Source: Bacteroides eggerthii (GTDB lineage Bacteria > Bacteroidota > Bacteroidia > Bacteroidales > Bacteroidaceae). From it: 64,000 nt of DNA. Position numbers and translations under genes: made by a program. The DNA is taken from positions 496,001 through 560,000 of the forward strand of contig NZ_CP102258.1 in NCBI RefSeq assembly GCF_025146565.1. Direction: 5' to 3'. Shown here piece after piece: positions 30,345-39,792 of the stretch (positions are counted from its first letter, which is position 1; the number at the start of each line of letters is the position of its first letter). The notes under the pieces were generated by a model. The model searched no databases. It saw only the letters and a list, made by a program, of their open reading frames with translations, and was not told the origin of the DNA.

Positions 30345-31823
30345 TCAAATTGTCTTTTTCGCAAATTTTGTAAGTAGAAATCCTGTAAGGAATATGACAA
30401 CCGTTCCAAAAACAATTGTAAGGTATGTATGCAATGAACTACGAAAACAATAGAAAGGTGAACCTTCATTAATTAAGGGAGACAGACTCATCCATGCAAT
30501 AACCAATAAACCCAATATAACTGCTACAACAGCATGCACACGTTTAACATTTCGACAAACCACCCCCAGCAGGAACAAGCCAAGCATTCCACCACTAAAA
30601 ATCGATGCCAATTTCCACCAAGCATCCAAGATTCCGTCAATATGCATCATCATTAAGCCCATAACGACCCCCAACATGCCCACCAAGAACGATGCAACAT
30701 ATAATACTTGCATGCTTTTCCTCTCAGATAGTTCCTTTGAAGAAAGCCGTTTAACAAAATCTGTCAAAACAATCGTTGCCGAAGAGTTGATGCTCGTGGC
30801 AACAGTGGACATACCAGCTGAAAATAAAGAAGCAATGATAAGTCCAGTAAGTCCTGTGGGAAGTCCATGAACAATAAACCATGGAAAGACCTGATCAGAC
30901 GGGGTTCCTGTAGGTAACAGTTCAGGTTGAGCTACATAGTATGAGAATAATGCTGTTCCGATATAGACGAACACAAGAGATACCGGAATGTAGAGTAAAC
31001 CACCCAACAAAGTCGATTTCACAGCTTCTGCTGTTGAACGAGTCGTCATATAACGCTGTACATAGTTTTGATCTATACCATAATTCTGCATATTGACAAA
31101 CAATCCATATATCAGTACTACCCAAAATGTCGGCTCAGCAAGATTTGCACCGAAACTCCCAAGGCTAAACTTATCGTGTTCCAAAGCTATATCAAAGAGT
31201 TGTCCTGGTCCTTCAGGCATAGTAAAGGTAAGTAACAATGCACACACCACAGCTCCTACAATAAGTATAATTCCCTGTATAGCATCTGTCCAGACCACAG
31301 CAGCAATGCCGCCAAGTAAAGTATATATAAGTGTAGCTATACCTGTGCAGAATATTATAGTCTGAATGTCCCACCCAAACATGGTATTCAATGGCAAAGC
31401 CAGTAACAACAGTATCGATCCTATGCGTGCAAGTTGCGTCAATAGATAACAAACGGCTACATAACAACGTGCCCAATAGCCAAAACGCATTTCGAGATAA
31501 TGATAGGCAGATACACTATTTATCCCTCTGTACAGAGGAATAAATACCTTTGCAGCAAGCCATGTAGCAATTGGTATCGAAAGACTAAACACAAACGGAT
31601 TCCAATTCCCTTTGTAGGCATCTCCTGGCAATCCTAAGAAACTAATGCTACTGACAAACGTTGCAAATATTGACATGCCTACAACCCATGTAGGCAATGT
31701 TCCTTCTGCTGAAGTGAATGCCGCAGCCCCTTTGCGACTGCGGAAATAAAACGAACATCCAAAAAGAACAACTCCACTCACAAAAACAAAAAAAACGAGA
31801 TAATCAAGCAAGGTTATATCCAT
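30345..31823 (-). CDS. SSS-family sodium/solute symporter
   Basis: A 492-residue inner-membrane symporter (about 13 predicted membrane segments) of the SSS family, the group that includes sialic-acid and sugar carriers. Visible blocks are GTLPTWVVGMSIFATFVSS, FLGLPGDAYKGNWNPF, YGIDQNYVQRYMTTRS and LIIASLFSAGMSTVATSINS, where the Ser-rich helix contributes the sodium site. Start: ATG 31823 (MDITLLDYLV). It is about equally long as, and clearly paralogous to, the symporter at 48587. It would import the monosaccharide released by the periplasmic enzymes of this locus. Confidence 0.9.
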   Translation of the reverse strand: MDITLLDYLVFFVFVSGVVLFGCSFYFRSRKGAAAFTSAEGTLPTWVVGMSIFATFVSSISFLGLPGDAYKGNWNPFVFSLSIPIATWLAAKVFIPLYRGINSVSAYHYLEMRFGYWARCYVAVCYLLTQLARIGSILLLLALPLNTMFGWDIQTIIFCTGIATLIYTLLGGIAAVVWTDAIQGIILIVGAVVCALLLTFTMPEGPGQLFDIALEHDKFSLGSFGANLAEPTFWVVLIYGLFVNMQNYGIDQNYVQRYMTTRSTAEAVKSTLLGGLLYIPVSLVFVYIGTALFSYYVAQPELLPTGTPSDQVFPWFIVHGLPTGLTGLIIASLFSAGMSTVATSINSSATIVLTDFVKRLSSKELSERKSMQVLYVASFLVGMLGVVMGLMMMHIDGILDAWWKLASIFSGGMLGLFLLGVVCRNVKRVHAVVAVILGLLVIAWMSLSPLINEGSPFYCFRSSLHTYLTIVFGTVVIFLTGFLLTKFAKKTI

Positions 31824-31975
31824 TTTATATAATATTAAATGATTCAATGATATATTTCATATTCTCTACATCCAATATCCAACAAATGATATTGAATATA
31901 GCTACGCCTTTTTGATAAAAGTTCTAAACATTTAAGTTCCTAAAGCACAGAAATTAAAACAATAATAAATTCCAC

Positions 31976-34030
31976 TTATTTTTCTCCAGGATGTGGAAAG
32001 CCAGGAAATGGATTAGGTTTATTCCTATATTTTTTGACTTCATCTGCCGTCATAAGTTCCAAATGCTCTCCCTTTAACAAATAAAGTCTTCCAACTTCAT
32101 TTCCAACTAATAAATTGCGTTGTGTTCCTCCTCCCAGTTTGGTTCCCACAGCTCCACTTTCATGCGATCCACCGGGTTGCACTAACCCTGTAACCGGATG
32201 TTTAAATGGAGAAGGATGAGCAAAAACAGGGTACGATGAACTACCTACATTCTTCATAAACAAAGGAGTTCCCATCGTTTTCTTTCCCAAAATAGGCAAA
32301 GGATAGCCTGTCTCCATATTAGGAATTGCCGAACGCCTCCCAGTACCAATAATTAAATCAAGCAGCCTATCTCCGTCATAATCGAAGAAATTTAGTTTAC
32401 ACCGTCCTGTACCACCTGCAGGCTCAGCACTCGTTAATATAGAACTCCCGTTCTCCAGTTTCAACTCACCACCATCTTCCAAATGGAAGTTATCTATTTT
32501 CCAATACAAGTGAAATAAATCATTGTCATCAACTATAGCCAACGCCATACGATTACCAAACTTTGCCACAGCCGCCCTTGAACGCCACATTCCATGCAAT
32601 TCAAGCCCTTCACAGAAAAAAGGCTGAGGGGCATCAAGCTTTGGTTCCGTTCGTGTTCCTTTATTTACATACAGAGTATATTTTCCAGTGATATCACCCA
32701 TAATAATGTCCGGCAATCCATCGCCAGTCCAATCAACAACAGTAGGGGAAAGATACCCCCAACGTGACTCCGGAGTACCTTGCACACTACCTGAATATCC
32801 TGCCTGAATATGAATATCCTTACCATCCGCCTGTACTCTTCCTTTGGGTATAAAACGCGGATTATTATTGTTACCTATATTTTTAAAGAAAAGTACATGT
32901 CCATCTGAATTGCCGACAATAATATCTTCAATCCCGTCTCCATCCCAGTCTATCACACTTGGAACCGGCAATGTGCCACAATAAAGATCTGCATCTACTT
33001 GCAAAACAGGTGAAGGTTGGCTGAAAACAGGGTGACCATCCAAAGTAAACTCACCGGAGTATTTATAAAAATAGACTGCACCTTCACCTCCAGCAATGAT
33101 ATTTGTTGTTCCACTTTTAACATCCACATAAGAACATACAGAAGCTGATATACTGGGATGCTGTAACAATATATTATCAGAGCCTACTACATAATGGCGA
33201 GGAGACAAAGTATCCTGCGAAAGTTCCGGACGTGAATAGTATGTAAAATTTCCCAATCTTGACCCACATATCAATTCCTGCATATCATTTTTTCTAAGTG
33301 TCACCATCGCAATATTCATCATCCCCCAACGGGTTTCTTTTCGGCTATGGGTAACCATTTGTTTGACAGAAGGGGTTCCGGACAATAATCTAGGATAGCG
33401 TATATTACACAAATAGGTATAATGAAGTGGGGTCGTAGAAACACCCGCTTCATCATAAGGTCTCCACTCTTTACTCGAAGGATTTTGGTTGGCATATTTT
33501 GCCGGGATACTATGCCCCACCAGCTCTAAGAATAAATCTACACTCTGATCTTTATTTATACGTGCAGCTATACTTTGAGGAAGAGAAGCCAATTCAGGCA
33601 ACTCAATACCTCCGATTCTATCAAACGACTGTTTCTTAAGATTAAATACTGTATGGATTACAGAATCTTTTTTCAACCACAAAGCATGGACATTATGGTC
33701 ATCAGTTTGAAATATTGTGCCTTTCAACTTGAAAGGAGAAGCTATTTTATGAGGCTTATCAAATATAGGAACACCATTTTCTGTATTCCTCAACCATTTA
33801 TAAAGATAAAGTTCAGTTGTTTTCCCTGTTCCGGCAATAAAAAGATCAGGACAATCACCATTATAAACAAATGCACTGCCCAATACCATATGACGCAAAT
33901 GAGGAAGAGAAAGAGGGCCTATCCCGTCAGGAGCCATTGACTTTAATGGTATCAGATCTTGATCATTTTGCGCAATCCCTAGAAATGAAAAAGATAAAAA
34001 GAAAATTATGGATAAAAAGAATGTTTTCAT
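31976..34030 (-). CDS. Secreted FG-GAP/VCBS repeat protein
   Basis: A 684-residue protein with signal peptide MKTFFLSIIFFLSFSFLGIA. It contains repeated calcium-binding FG-GAP/VCBS blades: DWDGDGIEDIIVGNSDGHV (about residue 360), DWTGDGLPDIIMGDITGK (about 430) and FDYDGDRLLDLIIGTG (about 570), consistent with a seven-bladed beta-propeller. Such proteins bind glycans or cleave them, as in some polysaccharide lyases; no catalytic motif is evident. The twin at 51008 has the same architecture. It sits between a BNR protein (34037) and the SSS symporter and probably acts in the periplasm or on the cell surface. Confidence 0.75.
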   Translation of the reverse strand: MKTFFLSIIFFLSFSFLGIAQNDQDLIPLKSMAPDGIGPLSLPHLRHMVLGSAFVYNGDCPDLFIAGTGKTTELYLYKWLRNTENGVPIFDKPHKIASPFKLKGTIFQTDDHNVHALWLKKDSVIHTVFNLKKQSFDRIGGIELPELASLPQSIAARINKDQSVDLFLELVGHSIPAKYANQNPSSKEWRPYDEAGVSTTPLHYTYLCNIRYPRLLSGTPSVKQMVTHSRKETRWGMMNIAMVTLRKNDMQELICGSRLGNFTYYSRPELSQDTLSPRHYVVGSDNILLQHPSISASVCSYVDVKSGTTNIIAGGEGAVYFYKYSGEFTLDGHPVFSQPSPVLQVDADLYCGTLPVPSVIDWDGDGIEDIIVGNSDGHVLFFKNIGNNNNPRFIPKGRVQADGKDIHIQAGYSGSVQGTPESRWGYLSPTVVDWTGDGLPDIIMGDITGKYTLYVNKGTRTEPKLDAPQPFFCEGLELHGMWRSRAAVAKFGNRMALAIVDDNDLFHLYWKIDNFHLEDGGELKLENGSSILTSAEPAGGTGRCKLNFFDYDGDRLLDLIIGTGRRSAIPNMETGYPLPILGKKTMGTPLFMKNVGSSSYPVFAHPSPFKHPVTGLVQPGGSHESGAVGTKLGGGTQRNLLVGNEVGRLYLLKGEHLELMTADEVKKYRNKPNPFPGFPHPGEK

Positions 34031-34036
34031 AGGTAT

Positions 34037-35572
34037 TTATTTTTTTGTTTTTAAACACTTTCTAAATGATTTAAAACGATGAAATGTCAAATAGTTGGCA
34101 TCATGTTGCCGCTTAGGCAAACCATTCTTATCATCAAACGCTGTACGAGAAACAGCAATAATATCATTTCCTTCAATAAGCCAGTCAATATACTGGAAAC
34201 CATGAAAATGAGGATCGTCGTGACTGATAAGTGTATCTCGTACCTGCCAATCCCGCAAATCGGATGAGGAGACCAATACTAACCTGTTACGTAACAAGCC
34301 ACAGTGTTCCTTTCCCAAATCTTGCTTAAACACATGGTTGGTAATGGCCCAATAGAGATTGGAAACAGAATCAAATCTTATTACGAATTTCTTAGAAGCT
34401 CCCGGTAAATCAATAATATCCATCTGAGGATCAAAATAGGCTTGCTTACCATCATCGCTAATCCTGACCATGGCCGCTTTTCCATCAAAATTGCGTTCTT
34501 CAATCCTTAATATATCTACCACGTTTCCTTCACGAGTAACAACAGCATTTCCTTCAAGCCAACCATTGAACGTCCGATCAGTACCAAGCCAAGTAGAATC
34601 GTAAGGCAATGCTTCTGAACGTGTCCAGGCTGCAGAATCTAAAAGGTTGGCATTGATTGGAGCTGACATCATAAATGCCCTAAAATACCGTTTGCCTTTA
34701 GGAAGGTTATCTTCCATCGCACGCCAGATTCTACCTTTTGCATAAGCTACCGGTACAGAAGCAGAATGATAACTTTTAGACTCTCCACTTAACAATCCAT
34801 GCTTCGAGTCAATGGGGGTAGTCCAATTACGACCTCCGTCGTCCGAACGTAGAATAACCATATGATTAAAACCTCCTTTAGTACCCATCAGGTATAAAAC
34901 AGAGTCATGAACAAAAAGAGAATAGAAACCTACTTCAGGGATTTCTGAAAGTACTTCCCATGTTTTACCTTTATTTGTGGAACGATAAAGACGCACAAAT
35001 CCTGTCTTACCACTGAAACGCGCTCTGCATCCTGCTATATAATCACCATTCGGTAAAACGGCCAGTGCCGGATCTGTTACAAAATTCCGATCCGAATTAT
35101 CAGAATTATAAATAACCGTACCTGGTACTGTAGGCAAATCGACTCGTTCAATTTGTGGCGCAAACAACAACGAACTGTTTCCATTCATATCGGGCACAGT
35201 AACCCATCTGTTATCTAATTCGTAACTATAAAGATAAAACTTTTGATTTCCTGATAAAAAGAACTCATTCAATGATTTCCATTTCTTATTAATCACAGGA
35301 GTCGTAGCAGCCAAATAAACCGTAACAGGATATTCACTCTTTATTTTTATCGCAGATTGACAATGCCTAAATCGGCGAACAAACATTTTTCCCTGAAGAT
35401 GTTGATTTATCCCCTCATCAAACTTAAATAATTTAGATTTCAAGAACAATTCCGTTTGAGGAGTTACCATAGAAATATCCGTCATATTTCCCTTCACAAA
35501 CACTTTCTGTGCCGAAACGTATTGACCAGCGAATAGACAACACAAAGCAATAAATAGTATTTTTCTTCTCAT
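34037..35572 (-). CDS. Exported Asp-box (BNR) beta-propeller, sialidase-like
   Basis: A 511-residue secreted protein, signal peptide MRRKILFIALCCLFAGQYVSA. Asp boxes are YRSTNKGKTWEVL (about residue 195) and RSDDGGRNWTTP (about 240). Other conserved blocks: TDPALAVLPNGDYIAGC, IWRAMEDNLP, FNGWLEGNAVV and the C-terminal GLPKRQHDANYLTFHRF. The FRIP arginine motif of GH33 sialidases is absent. It is a twin of 28578 and follows the esterase at 35586 by 13 bases in the operon. A role in releasing a terminal sugar from the imported glycan is inferred. Confidence 0.7.
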   Translation of the reverse strand: MRRKILFIALCCLFAGQYVSAQKVFVKGNMTDISMVTPQTELFLKSKLFKFDEGINQHLQGKMFVRRFRHCQSAIKIKSEYPVTVYLAATTPVINKKWKSLNEFFLSGNQKFYLYSYELDNRWVTVPDMNGNSSLLFAPQIERVDLPTVPGTVIYNSDNSDRNFVTDPALAVLPNGDYIAGCRARFSGKTGFVRLYRSTNKGKTWEVLSEIPEVGFYSLFVHDSVLYLMGTKGGFNHMVILRSDDGGRNWTTPIDSKHGLLSGESKSYHSASVPVAYAKGRIWRAMEDNLPKGKRYFRAFMMSAPINANLLDSAAWTRSEALPYDSTWLGTDRTFNGWLEGNAVVTREGNVVDILRIEERNFDGKAAMVRISDDGKQAYFDPQMDIIDLPGASKKFVIRFDSVSNLYWAITNHVFKQDLGKEHCGLLRNRLVLVSSSDLRDWQVRDTLISHDDPHFHGFQYIDWLIEGNDIIAVSRTAFDDKNGLPKRQHDANYLTFHRFKSFRKCLKTKK

Positions 35573-35585
35573 TATTCCAAACTGT

Positions 35586-37022
35586 TTAAAATATTTCTAT
35601 AACTTCATTATCAGTACGAAATGGCAATACTGGTAGTCCATTGGAACAAAAGAGGTTACCTACCGCATCATTAGAGAAGCTATATCGCACAGCAACAGGG
35701 TGTTTTACTGTAGTCGACGTAACTACTAGTGTATTAGTTTTCTTATCTATCTTACCTTTAGCGGGAACAAATTTCATATCTTCTCCTGCAATCTCCAGAG
35801 CAAACGGTTCTTTTCCTTTACAAACGATTCCAGCATCGGCATTATCAAACCATATCCGTATTCTGGAGTTCTCCCTCTCCATTTTTAGAAAAGAAGGATG
35901 TCGATAGGCAGCAGTTTTTTTATTATACTTCTCCCCAAGAGCCCAATGTGCCAAACGTTCGCCCACAGGACGTTTGTATTTGGGATGTATATCTCTAATA
36001 TTGTCAACATAATCAGGTATAGCAACCATACCTACATTAGGCAGTTTAGACACTTCGTATTGTTGCTCTCTAACCTGTGCAGCAGCTCGGGAAGCAAATT
36101 TATAACGAGCATATGGGGCTATTTGTACATAATAAAAGGGGAGTTCATCATCTGAAAATCCCTGGCGCCAAGCTTTTATCATGGACGTGAACATACTCGC
36201 ATAATAATTACCATTGGCAAGATTAGCTTCGCCCTGATACCAGATAATACCAGCAAGCCGTATAGGCATTAAAGGATGTATCATAGCGTTATAGGTAGTG
36301 GACGGAGAAATATCCCAACCAGTACTTGTACTAAGAGTTTGCAATGCTTTGGCAAATTCAGGATGCTCTTCCATAGTTTCATGAGGCATCCACGTTTCTA
36401 TATTTGTTCCTCCCCAAGAAGAATTAATCAGTCCAATAGGACTATCTAATTCCTGGTTGAGCTTTTTCCCAAAGAAATAACCTACAGCAGAAAACAATTT
36501 TAATGTTTCCCGGGAACATACCATCCAGCGGCCACGACAATCATCTTGAGGAAATAGGGACGTTTGTTTCTCTACAGTAAAAAAACGTATCTCAGAGTTA
36601 TTGGCATGTGGTAATTCATCTTTGACATCCTGAATACCTTTAGCGGAATTCCATTCCATATTAGACTGACCACTGCATAACCATACCTCACCAATAAGTA
36701 CATCTTTAATAATCAAATCTCTATCCTTTATCTTTACTTCTATTTGATAGTTTTTTTTTGAGGTTGGGGGAGTTTGCAGTTCTACCTCAAAACGCGCTCT
36801 ATTATCAGCTTTTACAATAATAGTATCTTGTCCCCATGAAGGGATGATACGTACTGTTGTACGAGGATTGGTCCAGCCCCAAAATTTCACTTTTGAATTT
36901 TGTTGTAATACCATATGGTCACTAAAAATAGAAGGTAATGACAAAGGAGGTATGGACTGCGCATATGCCTGGCTACAAAATAGCCAGGCAAATATGATAG
37001 TATATAAATAATTTCTCATCAT
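35586..37022 (-). CDS. Sialate O-acetylesterase-family esterase (SASA)
   Basis: A 478-residue secreted SGNH-type esterase with signal peptide MMRNYLYTIIFAWLFCSQAYA. The nucleophile Ser is in LCSGQSNMEWNS (about residue 118), conserved GGTNIETWMP and IIWYQGEANLANGNYY blocks follow (about 205 and 262), and the catalytic His is in RDIHPKYKRPVGERLA (about 352). These enzymes remove acetyl groups from sialic acids or from plant-glycan sugars; PUL members often act on acetylated pectin or xylan. It is between the DUF1735 lipoprotein and the BNR gene, so removal of acetyl groups probably precedes cleavage by the propeller enzymes. Confidence 0.85.
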   Translation of the reverse strand: MMRNYLYTIIFAWLFCSQAYAQSIPPLSLPSIFSDHMVLQQNSKVKFWGWTNPRTTVRIIPSWGQDTIIVKADNRARFEVELQTPPTSKKNYQIEVKIKDRDLIIKDVLIGEVWLCSGQSNMEWNSAKGIQDVKDELPHANNSEIRFFTVEKQTSLFPQDDCRGRWMVCSRETLKLFSAVGYFFGKKLNQELDSPIGLINSSWGGTNIETWMPHETMEEHPEFAKALQTLSTSTGWDISPSTTYNAMIHPLMPIRLAGIIWYQGEANLANGNYYASMFTSMIKAWRQGFSDDELPFYYVQIAPYARYKFASRAAAQVREQQYEVSKLPNVGMVAIPDYVDNIRDIHPKYKRPVGERLAHWALGEKYNKKTAAYRHPSFLKMERENSRIRIWFDNADAGIVCKGKEPFALEIAGEDMKFVPAKGKIDKKTNTLVVTSTTVKHPVAVRYSFSNDAVGNLFCSNGLPVLPFRTDNEVIEIF

Positions 37023-37031
37023 TTGTATATC

Positions 37032-37985
37032 TTAATCCCACAATTCCAGTTTCATTTCAGTATTACGGTAAATTAGCGTATCAGCCATTACATAGCGTAT
37101 TCCGCTGGCAGCGTCAGTATACTCATAATTTAAATAGAACTGCTTTTTCTCCCGATCATATTTAGAAGCACCAAGATCTTTGATGCCTGTGATTTGAGAG
37201 CTTCCCGGAATCAGATTGTCTGAAATAGATACACTATTGTCTTCATTAACATGCAAAATCATTGAATATTTAGAAGTTCCAGATAGAAATTCTGCAATAC
37301 CATCTGTTGTCAAACTTGAAGCGTTGATAGTACCTAAGTTCCACACCAAATTCTTAATATACATATCCTCTTCATGATCTCCTACATACTTTAAGGTTTC
37401 AATCAAATTCCCTGAATTATCATACGCGCTCCGTTGTCCACGATGATAGTACACACCATGAAACTCACTAATATACTTAATGACTATTATAGTATAATCT
37501 TTAGCTTCAATACCAGCCTCAACATCCCCTTTTAAAATCTGATCAGTAGAACTTTCAGTAATTCGGATTGGTAAAGCATAGGTGTTTTCAACAGCTAACG
37601 GATCCGTCAGAAACTTTTCTTTATTCAAAGTCAATTTGATTGTTCCCAAAAATTTTCCTTTAGGAATAATAATTGTATGATTATCACTTAATGAATAATA
37701 GTCTTCCGGCAATAGCTTAAACTGATTATTTCCTACATAATCAACATTTTGCAGCATTTCCGGTTCTATTTGAAAAGTTACTCTCTCATCAATTTTATTT
37801 TCACGTTTTCCTCCTAATACTACGCCTATTTCAATAGACGGATCATCAGAAAAGACTGTCCGTATAGGTCTTTGATACGCAAAATAAGTAGTAGAATAGT
37901 CATAATCCTCAATAAAATCTTCATACTTCTGACAAGAAGTTAAAGACAAGATTACTGTTAATAAAAAAATCAATTTAGCTTTCAT
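37032..37985 (-). CDS. DUF1735-type PUL lipoprotein (glycan-binding)
   Basis: A 317-residue lipoprotein, MKAKLIFLLTVILSLTSC, with the DUF1735 domain at residues about 30-160 (TYFAYQRPIRTVFSDD, IEIGVVLGGKRENK, YALPIRITESSTDQILKG) and a C-terminal beta domain that ends in YVMADTLIYRN, similar to DUF4361-type domains. Such proteins take the place of SusE/SusF and bind glycan at the cell surface. It follows the SusD of the second pair and precedes the esterase. Confidence 0.8.
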   Translation of the reverse strand: MKAKLIFLLTVILSLTSCQKYEDFIEDYDYSTTYFAYQRPIRTVFSDDPSIEIGVVLGGKRENKIDERVTFQIEPEMLQNVDYVGNNQFKLLPEDYYSLSDNHTIIIPKGKFLGTIKLTLNKEKFLTDPLAVENTYALPIRITESSTDQILKGDVEAGIEAKDYTIIVIKYISEFHGVYYHRGQRSAYDNSGNLIETLKYVGDHEEDMYIKNLVWNLGTINASSLTTDGIAEFLSGTSKYSMILHVNEDNSVSISDNLIPGSSQITGIKDLGASKYDREKKQFYLNYEYTDAASGIRYVMADTLIYRNTEMKLELWD

Positions 37986-38035
37986 ATTATCATTTGATTT
38001 TAGTCTTTAAAATATAAAAAGGAAAATAATCATTT

Positions 38036-39763
38036 TTACCATCCTTTATTTTGCAAAATTAATCCGTTGGTACTATTTACTTCAGCTTCAGGAATAGGAC
38101 CATAATACATATAATCTTGATAATTTCTCGTTTCGACTACCTTATCAAATTCATATGTAAACGTATCACCCACTTTTTGAATTGTAACGCCCTTTACAGG
38201 TGTATTTATAACCTCTAGCGGAAGCATCCAGCGTCTTATATCAAAAAATCTATGATTCTCAAAACATAGTTCAATGCGGCGTTCGTTCTGAACTAACTGA
38301 CGAAATTCATCTTTTCCAGCTGCTGCCACCTCTCCTACATAGGGATCTTTAGAATTTATTCCAGCTCTTTTACGCAATTCTTTTAGCATCGTTTCTGCAG
38401 TCTTACCCCAACCAAGCGGATCAGCTTTAGGCCCCCAAGCCTCGTTGGCAGCTTCCGCATAATTCAGCCATAGTTCTCCTTTACGGAAAATACAATAGTG
38501 ATGCTTGGCTCTAGTAACAGTTTCTCCTGGAACAAGAGAAACATTTTCACTTATCGTCTTACGCAAATAATAACCCGTACGCGTAGCCTTTTCTTTATTA
38601 CTTTCCGTATCCAGCCCTCCTTCAAAAGTTTCAACCTTTGTTTTGGAGAAAGTAGCACCATTGTACAAGATTGCCAGATCAAAACGTGGATCACGATCAA
38701 TATAAGGATCCTCAGGCTTATATCCACTATGTTCAACATCGGTAATAGGGTAACCGTTTTTCATAGGAAAAGCATCCACCAGTTGTTGTGACGGGTTAGT
38801 ACGTCCCCAACCATATAATTGGGGAATAAAATTATTTTGCTCAGGAGTATTGATATCTTCCTGATAATTACGCCACAAGATTTCGGCATGATCAGGTTTC
38901 TCAAAGAAATCGGCTTTCATTGCCGGTAATGAAGTGCCACTGAGTTGAATAGCTTCCATAGCATATTGAGCAGCTGTTTCCCATAATTTTATTTTTTCAG
39001 TTTCACTTTTTTCTATGGTATATAATGGACTCGCCGCATAAAGTGCCACGCGTGATTTTAAACACATTGCTGCAATCGCAGTAGCACGGCCTTCCTTTGT
39101 CGGTCCCAACTCTGCATTATTTACATCGTCATATTTTTTAGGAAGATATAATAAACTATTGTCAATATCATCGTATATTTGCTTTACACAATCATCAAAT
39201 GAATTACGAGCTTGCTTGATATTTTCACCTTGCGGTAAAGACTTGGTGACAATAGGAAAGCCTAACAACTGCCCGTTTGTAGCAATTCCTGAGAACCGGC
39301 TTAACAGTTCAAATTGGTACCATGCTCTTAGAAAATAAGCTTCTCCTTTTGAACGACGCTGAATGACCGTATTAAGTTCATCCTTATTGGAAAACTTAAT
39401 GTGCGGAGCCCGTTCCAGAAAATAGTTCATATTTCGAATCTGTCTATAGCAATTAGTCCACGTATCAAAAGGATTATAATTAGGACGCCATGAACCTAAG
39501 GCCATATTCAAAATCGGAGTATTATAATCATTAGTTACAGCATTATCAGTAGCACAATCAAGGTAATTGTTTGAAAAGCAATCATAATAGGTCGGCAATT
39601 GAGCATAACCATCTACTAATGCTCCCATGGCGAATGTTCGGTCACTCCAAACAGTTTCATCGTTGTAGTTATCATCTATTTTGGGATCCAGAAAATCTGA
39701 GCAGCCATATAGACTAATCAAGACAACGACTAATAATTGTTTTATAATATCTTGTAGTTTCAT
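38036..39763 (-). CDS. SusD/RagB-family glycan-binding lipoprotein (pair 2)
   Basis: A 575-residue SusD-like lipoprotein: signal peptide MKLQDIIKQLLVVVLISLYGC, then SDFLDPKIDDNYND. TPR-like helices hold FLRAWYQFELLSRFSG (about residue 150) and the family block GELWLNYAEAANEAWGP (about 440), with LRKRAGINSKDP, RIELCFENHRFFDIRRW and a C-terminal YYGPIPEAEVNSTNG. It caps the SusC of pair 2, encoded directly upstream. Start: ATG 39763 in front of the signal peptide; the frame from 39793 would add ten residues. Confidence 0.9.
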   Translation of the reverse strand: MKLQDIIKQLLVVVLISLYGCSDFLDPKIDDNYNDETVWSDRTFAMGALVDGYAQLPTYYDCFSNNYLDCATDNAVTNDYNTPILNMALGSWRPNYNPFDTWTNCYRQIRNMNYFLERAPHIKFSNKDELNTVIQRRSKGEAYFLRAWYQFELLSRFSGIATNGQLLGFPIVTKSLPQGENIKQARNSFDDCVKQIYDDIDNSLLYLPKKYDDVNNAELGPTKEGRATAIAAMCLKSRVALYAASPLYTIEKSETEKIKLWETAAQYAMEAIQLSGTSLPAMKADFFEKPDHAEILWRNYQEDINTPEQNNFIPQLYGWGRTNPSQQLVDAFPMKNGYPITDVEHSGYKPEDPYIDRDPRFDLAILYNGATFSKTKVETFEGGLDTESNKEKATRTGYYLRKTISENVSLVPGETVTRAKHHYCIFRKGELWLNYAEAANEAWGPKADPLGWGKTAETMLKELRKRAGINSKDPYVGEVAAAGKDEFRQLVQNERRIELCFENHRFFDIRRWMLPLEVINTPVKGVTIQKVGDTFTYEFDKVVETRNYQDYMYYGPIPEAEVNSTNGLILQNKGW

Positions 39764-39792
39764 ATTCGATAAATTTATATTTATTTTTCCCA

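Noticed and set aside
28578..35572. True GH33 sialidases
   Set aside because: Asp boxes are present but the FRIP arginine motif is missing in both proteins.
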